From Ignavibacteriales bacterium (lineage in GTDB: Bacteria; Bacteroidota; Ignavibacteria; Ignavibacteriales; Ignavibacteriaceae), in assembly GCA_027347125.1 (NCBI GenBank), contig DAIERC010000115.1, positions 1 through 6,852 of the forward strand: a stretch of DNA of 6,852 nucleotides, in the 5' to 3' direction. Both the position numbers and the translations under genes were made by a program. Positions 1 through 5,308 of this stretch are shown one piece after another. Below the pieces are notes generated by a model. The model was given only the letters and a program-made list of their open reading frames with translations. It did no database searches and was not told the origin of the DNA. Position 1 is the stretch's first letter. The number at the start of each line of letters is the position of its first letter.

Positions 1-28
1 CAAGTTTTTAATTAAATAATATTCTTAT

Positions 29-1180
29 TTAGAAACTTACGCTTGCACCAAGTAAATAATCATTCCTTGTAGCTATTGTGGTTATCCCCATGAATTTCAG
101 AGGATCATTCTGATGTTCGTATTGTGCCTTCAATAAAATGCCGTCAGTAGCCCTATAGCTTACGCCGTAATTATAAATTTTCACACCAGCGGCGGTAAAA
201 AAGTTATCTTGCGCCATCATATAATCATAACCTACGTAAGCAGCAAGCTTGTCGGTAAAGTTGTATAATAGATTTACATGGTCAAAGGTTTTGTCGAAAC
301 TTGTCGGATTGAATGGATTCGACGCAAGAGTCTGCTTCTGCCCGTCCGAAAGATTGTAATATACTTTTATTAATTCCGCCTCAAGTTCAAATCCTGCAAC
401 TGAGTAATTCAGGTAAGCGCCAAACCTTGTGCGGGGAACATATCCCAAATTATATGTAGCAACCTGAAAACCGTTGCTCTCCTGGTTTAAATTTTTCCTA
501 TCGTTGGTAAACGAAGCTCCTAATTGAAGGTTATTATATTCAGCACCTATTCTTCCGCCAATCATCTTATACGGAGTTGGATCTTGACCCGCTCCCCAGA
601 AATTACTGTTTTTGTTTTCCATAGAAGTTTCAGAGTTGCCATAGAATACAGCATAATTCAAGCTGAGTTCACCAACCGGAATATCACCATATACTTGTAT
701 ATTAGCTGTTGTTGGTACAAACTCGCCTGTTCCGAATTGGTTGAAGAAATAAGTTTCATACGCAATTGGCCTGTAAACATAGGGTAAAAGCACAGTACGG
801 TTTTTAGTTTCGTTAAAGTTGTTGAATCTTGGAATCAATACGCCGGCTTTTACATTGAGATATCCTGACGGTGAATATTTGAACCATGCTTCCTGAATTT
901 TAAATCCTCCGATAGAATCTTGCGATGAGAATGAATTGGTAAATTCAAGATTAACAAAAGCGCTGAATTGAGTATTGATGTTCTTTTGGAAGAATACGTT
1001 CATTTGCTGCATTAGGAATGAGTTTGTTGATATAGTTTGAGCACCACCTGAATAAACATTGAAGTAAGTGTAGTTGTTCTGGAAATATCCAAAGATGTTT
1101 AAATCGTTGGACTGTCCAAACGCCAATGTTGACAAAGTCAGCATAAGAGCGAGAGATAAAACAGTATTTTTGAGTTTCAT
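29..1180 (-). CDS. Secreted outer-membrane beta-barrel protein, porin-like
   Basis: A 383-residue protein with a clear signal peptide: Lys2/Lys4, a hydrophobic stretch to about residue 20, and an Ala-Phe-Gly cleavage site before Gln23. The mature part is rich in alternating aromatic and polar residues, as in transmembrane beta strands (FGYFQNNYTYF near the N-terminus, AWFKYSPSGYLNVKAGVLIPRF in the first third), and it ends in a terminal Phe (GASVSF), a common signal for barrel insertion. The AWFKY...GVLIPRFNN segment recalls phosphate- or carbohydrate-selective porin-like barrels, but the substrate cannot be named. The ATG follows an AAAGGAGT site at 1187-1194 with six bases between. The gene stands alone behind a 250-bp leader that carries repeat site A, so it may be the envelope output of the signalling genes upstream. 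The barrel assignment is fairly secure; porin function is inferred. Confidence 0.8.
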   Translation of the reverse strand: MKLKNTVLSLALMLTLSTLAFGQSNDLNIFGYFQNNYTYFNVYSGGAQTISTNSFLMQQMNVFFQKNINTQFSAFVNLEFTNSFSSQDSIGGFKIQEAWFKYSPSGYLNVKAGVLIPRFNNFNETKNRTVLLPYVYRPIAYETYFFNQFGTGEFVPTTANIQVYGDIPVGELSLNYAVFYGNSETSMENKNSNFWGAGQDPTPYKMIGGRIGAEYNNLQLGASFTNDRKNLNQESNGFQVATYNLGYVPRTRFGAYLNYSVAGFELEAELIKVYYNLSDGQKQTLASNPFNPTSFDKTFDHVNLLYNFTDKLAAYVGYDYMMAQDNFFTAAGVKIYNYGVSYRATDGILLKAQYEHQNDPLKFMGITTIATRNDYLLGASVSF

Positions 1181-1259
1181 TTTTTTACTCCTTTTGAGTT
1201 ATTGATTATTATATTTACTAAAAAGAACTTGTATTAGATTTAACTATTTGGTTAATCTT

Positions 1260-1292
1260 TTTAATAGGATACTATTTTCCTATTCTATTAAA
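1260..1292 (-). other. Two alternative hairpins in the leader of the barrel gene
   Basis: Two mutually exclusive stems overlap here: TTTAATAG (1260-1267) with CTATTAAA (1285-1292), eight bp, and AATAGGA (1263-1269) with TCCTATT (1278-1284), seven bp with an 8-base loop. Neither is followed by a U-run in the direction of transcription, so it is not an intrinsic terminator. It lies about 80 bp upstream of the barrel start codon, inside the predicted leader. It could be an operator or a structured leader, or merely AT-rich chance. Confidence 0.3.
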
Positions 1293-1346
1293 TAAATTGT
1301 GCTGTCTTTTAGTCAATTATCGGCAGAGAGTTTTTCTCTTTAATTA

Positions 1347-1403
1347 GAAAGTTATAATCGCAACAATTACCAAATAAACGAGCGCTTTAGAGCAATAAGC
1401 GAG
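1347..1403 (-). promoter_or_regulatory. Repeat site A with candidate promoter for the barrel gene
   Basis: In the direction of transcription three related 9-mers follow one another: CTCGCTTAT (1395-1403), CTCGTTTAT (1374-1382) and TGCGATTAT (1354-1362). Their starts are 21 and 20 bp apart. This fits the LytTR-type half-site [TA][AC][CA]GTTN[AG][TG] with a spacer of about 12 bp. A Bacteroidota-like -7 box, TAACTTTC (1347-1354), overlaps the last copy and lies 19 bp beyond the middle one. The start codon is about 170 bp downstream. The repeats are directly visible; the promoter and the bound regulator are inferred. Confidence 0.45.
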
Positions 1404-1430
1404 TTTTGTTTCCCATTATGTTTATTTTGT

Positions 1431-1916
1431 TTATCCAACAGTTTTTAATCCTTCTGTCTCTTCATTTGATAAAATCTGGTCAAGGTCAAGTAAAATCAAC
1501 AAGCGGTCTTCAAGTTTTCCTATCGCCGTTATGAACTTTGAATTTATTCCGGCTACCATTTCCGGCGGCTGTTCGGTTATGCTTGATGGAATTCGTAGCA
1601 CTTCACTAACCTCATCTACTATAAAACCGGTTATTTTGCCGCCCAGTTCTACAACCACAATTCTCGAATTATTGTCATAATTCTTGTCCGGCAGATTTAG
1701 TTTCTTCCTTAAGTTGATTACCGGTATTATTCTGCCGCGTAAGTTTACTATGCCGGCAACAAAATCAGGCGCGTTTGGTACCTGGGTTAACTCCAGCATC
1801 CTATTTATTTCATGTACTTTTAGGATGTCTATACCAAATTCTTCCCTTCCTATCTTGAAGCTAACCAGTTGCAGCAATCCCGCCGTTTCGTTTTTGCTTT
1901 CTGTAATTTTATCCAA
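1431..1916 (-). CDS. cheW: CheW-like chemotaxis scaffold protein
   Basis: A single CheW domain of 161 residues, the normal length for the family. CheW couples chemoreceptors to the kinase CheA in the cytoplasm. Visible hallmarks are the opening beta strand LLQLVSFKIGREEFGIDI (about 14-31), VHEINR (34-39), the V-x-N-L-R-G motif with NLRG at 58-61, the PVINLR segment (65-70) where many members have PVIDLR, and FIVDEVSEVLRI further on. It starts with TTG at 1914-1916: an AAAGGAGA site lies six bases upstream and the frame closes at TAA (1932-1934) with no ATG or GTG between. There is no cheA, receptor, cheR or cheB in the window, so this is an orphan copy beside two-component genes. It could serve a chemosensory array encoded elsewhere or an adapted local complex. 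The gene symbol refers to the family. Confidence 0.92.
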   Translation of the reverse strand: MDKITESKNETAGLLQLVSFKIGREEFGIDILKVHEINRMLELTQVPNAPDFVAGIVNLRGRIIPVINLRKKLNLPDKNYDNNSRIVVVELGGKITGFIVDEVSEVLRIPSSITEQPPEMVAGINSKFITAIGKLEDRLLILLDLDQILSNEETEGLKTVG

Positions 1917-1922
1917 GTGAAA

Positions 1923-1930
1923 TCTCCTTT
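1923..1930 (-). promoter_or_regulatory. Ribosome-binding site that fixes the TTG start of cheW
   Basis: AAAGGAGA read on the minus strand, six bases before the TTG codon. Because the in-frame stop TAA lies at 1932-1934, no alternative start further upstream exists. Confidence 0.8.
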
Positions 1931-1961
1931 CTTATTAAAGCCATGAATTTTTGTGTGCCTT

Positions 1962-2011
1962 AAAAAATCAGATAATATTAGCTTGCCGTGCCTGTGCGGA
2001 CATCTGACTTT
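1962..2011 (-). terminator. Terminator- or attenuator-like hairpin in the cheW leader
   Basis: Read as RNA on the minus strand, AAAGTCAGAT (2002-2011) can pair with ATCTGATTTT (1964-1973), a 10-bp stem with one G-U pair. The U-run spans 1962-1967 and is partly inside the stem. The 28-base loop holds a GC-rich core (TGTCCG...CGGCA) able to form a small CCG/CGG inner hairpin, unlike the AT-rich flanks. It sits between the candidate promoter of site B and cheW, 46 bp before the start codon, and about 180 bp after the lone REC gene. It may terminate that upstream transcript or attenuate cheW. Confidence 0.35.
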
Positions 2012-2050
2012 GCTTAATGAATTATCGTCTTCATGTTTTTACATTTGACT

Positions 2051-2101
2051 CAAATGCTATGAACGATACTGTTTCCCAATAAGCGAGTATTTTTGAACGA
2101 T
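2051..2101 (-). promoter_or_regulatory. Repeat site B upstream of cheW
   Basis: On the minus strand CTCGCTTAT (2079-2087) is followed 20 bp on by ATCGTTCAT (2059-2067), which matches eight of nine positions of the LytTR half-site consensus. A third related word, ATCGTTCAA (2093-2101), lies 14 bp upstream and so out of register. The sequence TAGCATTTG (2051-2059), near a Bacteroidota -7 box but with one extra base, starts 19 bp after the central copy. The start codon of cheW is about 140 bp further. The site could also face the small plus-strand reading frame at 2125. Confidence 0.45.
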
Positions 2102-2124
2102 AAAAAAGAGACAGGTAGTTATAG

Positions 2125-2208
2125 ATGAGGATATTTGATATTATTAAAAACGATAAGAATGAAGCTGAGGTGTTCTATAAAAGGCTTATAATTCTTGCTT
2201 CCGTTTAA
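2125..2208 (+). pseudogene. Possible remnant or micro-ORF on the plus strand
   Basis: An ATG-initiated frame of 27 codons ending in TAA, beginning MRIFDIIKNDKNEAEVFYKR and ending LIILASV. The charged start followed by a hydrophobic tail reads like the N-terminus of a larger membrane-associated protein that stops abruptly where it meets the 3' end of the lone REC gene, which it overlaps antisense by 23 bp. A weak purine-rich AGACAGG lies ahead of it. It is the only plausible plus-strand coding in the window. It may be a broken gene start, a small protein or chance; I do not recognise a family. Confidence 0.2.
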
Positions 2209-2581
2209 GTTTTAAACGGATTTCAACTATTGCCAGAAGATCTTTTACCCTGAATGGTTTTGTCATATAATCATCGGCGCCTTTTGAAAGGCCTTTTTTT
2301 ATGTCTCTGTTCTCAATCCTTGCGGTTAAAAATATAAACGGTGTTTCTTCTGTTCCGGGCATTGCTCTGAAATGCTCCAACAATTTGTAACCATCCATAT
2401 TCGGCATCATTATGTCCGATAAAACAAGTTCAGGAATTTCCTGCTCCAGTATTTCCACCGCTTCCAGGCCGTCGGTTGCAAACGAAATCGTGTAGCCTGC
2501 ATTTTCAAGCAAGTCGATTATGACTTTCCTTACTTCTTCTTCGTCTTCAACGACTAAAATTTTCTTTTTTAAATTTTCCAC
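2186..2581 (-). CDS. Stand-alone response regulator receiver (REC) protein
   Basis: A 131-residue single REC domain with no output domain. The acidic pocket is E12-D13, the phosphoacceptor is D56 in SDIMMPN, the switch residue is T86 in FIFLTAR, and the conserved lysine is K108 in MTKPF. The C-terminus is a short basic tail. Such CheY-like proteins act by protein-protein contact or pass phosphate within a relay. It is strikingly similar to the REC part of the protein at 3929-5083: both begin MEN-x-KKKILV, share the same residue numbering and keep LLEHF and PFIFLTA. It has its own upstream repeat site C and a 145-bp gap from the preceding gene. The start is GTG, chosen for the GAGGTAA site at 2585-2591 and for alignment with the paralogous N-terminus. 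Confidence 0.93.
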   Translation of the reverse strand: MENLKKKILVVEDEEEVRKVIIDLLENAGYTISFATDGLEAVEILEQEIPELVLSDIMMPNMDGYKLLEHFRAMPGTEETPFIFLTARIENRDIKKGLSKGADDYMTKPFRVKDLLAIVEIRLKLKRKQEL

Positions 2582-2584
2582 TAA

Positions 2585-2591
2585 TTACCTC
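2585..2591 (-). promoter_or_regulatory. Ribosome-binding site supporting the GTG start of the lone REC gene
   Basis: GAGGTAA on the minus strand a few bases before the GTG at 2579-2581. The resulting N-terminus matches that of the paralogous REC-kinase, which supports this start. Confidence 0.6.
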
Positions 2592-2608
2592 AGTACACAA
2601 CTTTCGAA

Positions 2609-2686
2609 GAAACTTATTTATTTTCGACTATAATGAAACAAGCGATTTATTTCCGCAGTAAGCGAGTAATATTTGCAGTAAAGGCT
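2609..2686 (-). promoter_or_regulatory. Repeat site C with candidate promoter for the lone REC gene
   Basis: Three 9-mers on the minus strand are spaced exactly 20 bp apart: AGCCTTTAC (2678-2686), CTCGCTTAC (2658-2666) and ATCGCTTGT (2638-2646). The first two are each followed by TGC, so the pattern is an imperfect 20-bp tandem repeat. TAAGTTTC (2609-2616), similar to a Bacteroidota -7 box, begins 21 bp after the last copy and about 28 bp before the GTG start; a TATAGT (2627-2632) is an alternative -10. This is the most regular of the four sites. That a LytTR protein binds it is inference. Confidence 0.5.
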
Positions 2687-2726
2687 ACATATAACATGTA
2701 CATAAGTTTTGACTAATCATTATCTA

Positions 2727-3938
2727 TTAGTAATTATTTATGGGAATTACTACATGAAAGATTGTTCCGTTTATTTCATCACTTTCAAAAAAAACTTTTC
2801 CGTGAAGATATTTTTCAGTCAATAATTTTATGCTGTAAGTTCCTATACCACGCCCTTTACCTTTGGTTGAGAAAAACCGGTAAAAAATTTGCGGCCTAAT
2901 ATTTGGCGGAATAACACTGCTGTTTTTAACCATGTATTCAATGCTACCGTCATTTAGAATACATGACATTTCAACCGAGTCACCGTTCTTTGTAGCTTCC
3001 AGAGCATTCTTGATTAAATTAAAAACCACCCGCCCTAAAATTGTTCTATCGGTCGATATTTTCATCTTACTTGCCCCGGTTATTTCCAACGATTTATTTT
3101 CTGCAAGAAAACTGAATTTTACTTTATCAACTACGTCGAACAAAATATCGGTAGCATCAAATGTAGAAACAGTAATTTCATAATCATCATTTTCTATTTC
3201 GGTAAGCTGTTTATGAGATTTAATTTCATCTATCAGATTTTTCGATATTTTTTGCGATAACGATAATAACTCTTCCGTTTCTTTTAAGTCATTCAGATCA
3301 AACAAATTAAGATATTCGCTTAGGGCTCCGGCAGAATTTAAAATATCATGGAAGAAAATTCTTTCCAGCGCTTTCTCTTTTTTAACATCGCTAATATCTG
3401 TTAAAGAAACTATCATAAAATCGATGTCGTTTATTTTTAATGGCGAACTCACCGTCAGAAACTCGAATGCTCTGTTGTCTTTTAATAATAAGCGGCATTC
3501 TTCTTTTACCTGCTTATTTGTTAACTGCGATTTTAACATAGTGTTTGCAATACCGCAATGCATGCAGTCCTCTGTTTCGCCGCAATTTTCAAGGCTTAAA
3601 CTTGAGTACAAACATTTTGCAATTTCGCCTATCCTTAACCCTATTACCGAACCGGCGTTATCCATTTGTAAAAATTCTAAAAACGCTTTATTTACATAAA
3701 CTACCTGCCTGTTGCCGTTAACTACCAACATATAATTTTGAACTGCATTCAAAGCACAGAGTAATTCACTTTTACTTTCAATCAGTTGATTTTCTGCACG
3801 AATGGTTTCCCCGGTAGATCTTTTGGAAAAGACGGCGACATGTTTTAATTGTTCTAACTCGTTCGTTTCGGATTTCGTTTTTTCTATTTCCGTTGGATAT
3901 TTCATTTTGTTTTTTGTTTCAAATAAATTTAACTGCAT
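2727..3938 (-). CDS. PAS-domain sensor histidine kinase with a cysteine cluster
   Basis: A soluble 403-residue kinase with no membrane segment. An N-terminal helical, charged stretch (1-60) precedes a PAS domain (about 60-185). The PAS carries C109, C119, C125 and C128, spaced C-x9-C-x5-C-x2-C, plus C148, which could bind a metal or Fe-S cluster or sense redox state. The phosphoacceptor is H197 in FFHDILNSAG; the DxxN after it fits the E/DxxT/N phosphatase motif of HisKA kinases. The ATPase domain has an N box (FNLIKNALEAT) and a G2 region (FSTKGKGRGIGTYSIKLL), but the usual DxGxG G1 box is replaced by KNSSVIPPNI. From memory similar variants occur in a PAS-kinase family with CG-rich PAS domains, so this may not be inactivation. 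The start overlaps the preceding gene by 10 bp without a clear Shine-Dalgarno site, suggesting translational coupling; the next ATG (Met12) has none either. Confidence 0.9.
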   Translation of the reverse strand: MQLNLFETKNKMKYPTEIEKTKSETNELEQLKHVAVFSKRSTGETIRAENQLIESKSELLCALNAVQNYMLVVNGNRQVVYVNKAFLEFLQMDNAGSVIGLRIGEIAKCLYSSLSLENCGETEDCMHCGIANTMLKSQLTNKQVKEECRLLLKDNRAFEFLTVSSPLKINDIDFMIVSLTDISDVKKEKALERIFFHDILNSAGALSEYLNLFDLNDLKETEELLSLSQKISKNLIDEIKSHKQLTEIENDDYEITVSTFDATDILFDVVDKVKFSFLAENKSLEITGASKMKISTDRTILGRVVFNLIKNALEATKNGDSVEMSCILNDGSIEYMVKNSSVIPPNIRPQIFYRFFSTKGKGRGIGTYSIKLLTEKYLHGKVFFESDEINGTIFHVVIPINNY

Positions 3939-5083
3939 GAATAATTTTTAACCGCATTTTTATCTATTCTAATATTCTTTGATAATTTTTCGGTTTTGCA
4001 TTCAACCGGCAGTTCTACACAACATGAGGTAAAACGATTAGGCGAGCTAACTATTTTAAGGCTGCCGCCGTAGTACTCGGTAAGTTTCCGAATAGTAATT
4101 AACCCCAGACCTATGCCGTTCTGCTGGTATATATTCCTATCATGTTGAACAAATGCGTTTATCTTACTTAATTGACCGGCGGTCATTCCACGACCCAAAT
4201 CAGTAACTTTTAGAACATACACTAACTCTTTTACTGCGCCGCTTACAATTATTTTTGTACCGGGGTTTGAAAACTTAACGGCATTTTCAATCATCTCTTC
4301 AACAATAAATTCCATATCGGTATCCGCAATTTTTATCGATGCCTCGGATATATTCATTATTAAATCATCATGCCTTTTTTGTTTGAGGGCGGTATTTTTT
4401 GCGGCAATTTTAATCGTTGTTTCGGTAGATATGCTTTTACCGGCATCTGTAATATTAGGTTTTTCGGCTATTCTTAGCCTGGATTCGGCATACCTGATAA
4501 ACTTTTCTATTGTTCTATGCAAACGCTGAGTTGAATATTTTATCTTGTCCAGCATTTCAAAAATTTCATCTTCCGTCAAATCTTTCAGGCTTTCACGAAT
4601 CATATCGGTAAATCCGAAAATTGGAATTAGCGGAGGTCTTAATTCGTGCGGCAAATGAGTTGAAATATCCATGAATATTTCATCATACTTTGTCTCGGTT
4701 CTTTCCTTTTTCTTTAGTCTGGTTTCTATTGATTGAAGAAGCTCTTTGGCCCTAACCGGTTTTGTTAGATAATCGTCTGCGCCTATGTTCATACCCTTGC
4801 GCAAATCGTTACAGTCAACCTTTGCAGTTAAAAAAATAAACGGAACTGTTGACGCGGCGGGTATTTTTTGAAAATGTTCCAATACCTGGTACCCGCTCAT
4901 CCCCGGCATCATTATATCCGAAATAACCAGATCGGGAATTTCATTTTCTAAAACACTTATTGCTTGTAGGCCGTCCTCGGCAGAAATAGTAGCATACCCG
5001 AAATTTGTTAACAAATCAACTATGGTATTTCTAACGTCTTTTTCATCATCAATAACTAAAATTTTTTTCTTAGAATTTTCCAT
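3929..5083 (-). CDS. REC-HisKA-HATPase hybrid, response regulator fused to a histidine kinase
   Basis: A cytoplasmic 384-residue protein with three parts. REC (1-125) has D12-D13, phosphoacceptor D56 (SDIMMPG), T86 and K108. The dimerisation/phosphoacceptor segment (about 133-205) has H146 in LPHELRPPL. The ATPase domain (about 245-370) has an N box (EEMIENAVKFS), a G1 box (DLGRGM) and a G2 box (GIGLGLITIRKL). There is no sensor domain, so input presumably comes by phosphotransfer to D56, making it a relay kinase. The residue after HELR is Pro where most HisKA kinases have Thr/Asn, the position needed for phosphatase activity. Its REC is paralogous to the lone REC protein. The ATG has AGGAGA at 5091-5096. 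The next gene starts inside its last codons, so the two form an operon and probably a functional pair. Confidence 0.93.
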   Translation of the reverse strand: MENSKKKILVIDDEKDVRNTIVDLLTNFGYATISAEDGLQAISVLENEIPDLVISDIMMPGMSGYQVLEHFQKIPAASTVPFIFLTAKVDCNDLRKGMNIGADDYLTKPVRAKELLQSIETRLKKKERTETKYDEIFMDISTHLPHELRPPLIPIFGFTDMIRESLKDLTEDEIFEMLDKIKYSTQRLHRTIEKFIRYAESRLRIAEKPNITDAGKSISTETTIKIAAKNTALKQKRHDDLIMNISEASIKIADTDMEFIVEEMIENAVKFSNPGTKIIVSGAVKELVYVLKVTDLGRGMTAGQLSKINAFVQHDRNIYQQNGIGLGLITIRKLTEYYGGSLKIVSSPNRFTSCCVELPVECKTEKLSKNIRIDKNAVKNYSCS

Positions 5084-5101
5084 AATAATATCTCCTATAC
5101 A

Positions 5102-5120
5102 AAATTCTCGAAAAGAATTT
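5102..5120 (-). other. Hairpin just upstream of the REC-kinase ribosome-binding site
   Basis: AAATTCT (5114-5120 on the minus strand) pairs perfectly with AGAATTT (5102-5108) around a 5-base loop, seven bp. It ends five bases before the AGGAGA site. The corresponding leader of the paralogous lone REC gene (about 2599-2613) has a related but imperfect TTTC/GAAA dyad. It could affect translation or transcript stability. The composition is AT-only apart from one G-C pair, so the structure is weak. Confidence 0.3.
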
Positions 5121-5133
5121 ATTATTATATCTT

Positions 5134-5190
5134 AAAATGTAATATGTGAGTTTTATTTGTAGTAGAAGCGTAATATATGCAGTAAGTGAT
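5134..5190 (-). promoter_or_regulatory. Repeat site D, degenerate, upstream of the REC-kinase operon
   Basis: On the minus strand ATCACTTAC (5182-5190), TACGCTTCT (5164-5172) and CTCACATAT (5142-5150) lie 18 and 22 bp apart. Compared with site C, the shared word TTACTGC-A-x-ATATTA is followed by a 2-bp loss, which explains the 18-bp step. TACATTTT (5134-5141), close to a Bacteroidota -7 box, directly follows the third copy, and the ATG is 50 bp further. The match is weaker than in the other three sites but the alignment to site C supports common origin. Confidence 0.35.
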
Positions 5191-5232
5191 ACGTCTGCGG
5201 TGAGCAGTTATTTTATTATAAACTTACCTTTA

Positions 5233-5262
5233 GCATCATTACCCTTCGAAGTAATGGAATGC
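5233..5262 (-). other. Bulged hairpin between the LytTR and REC-kinase genes
   Basis: GCAT+CATTAC (5233-5242) pairs with GTAATG+ATGC (5251-5256 and 5259-5262), ten bp with a two-base bulge (5257-5258) and an 8-base loop containing TTCGAA. No U-run follows in the direction of transcription, so it is not a standard terminator. It lies 47 bp after the LytTR stop codon and may be a 3' end stabiliser or processing site. Confidence 0.35.
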
Positions 5263-5308
5263 CGGAATAATAGGGAAAATTTTTCTATGTGGGAATGTTC
5301 AAAAAAAA

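Noticed and set aside
8..28. AT-only dyad after the barrel gene stop
   Set aside because: Six A-T pairs and no proper U-run; the window ends too soon to judge a terminator.
524..787. Plus-strand open frame of 87 codons
   Set aside because: Lies wholly antisense to the barrel gene, has no family likeness and no convincing ribosome-binding site.
1684..1920. Plus-strand open frame of 78 codons antisense to cheW
   Set aside because: The minus-strand frame encodes a complete CheW domain; this is its shadow.
1974..2001. GCACAGGCACGGCAAGC-like core resembling part of a GEMM c-di-GMP riboswitch
   Set aside because: Only a short stretch is similar and the second stem and tetraloop receptor arrangement is absent; the element is too small for that riboswitch.
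2932..3699. Two plus-strand open frames antisense to the PAS kinase
   Set aside because: Opposite a well-supported kinase gene, with no recognisable motif.
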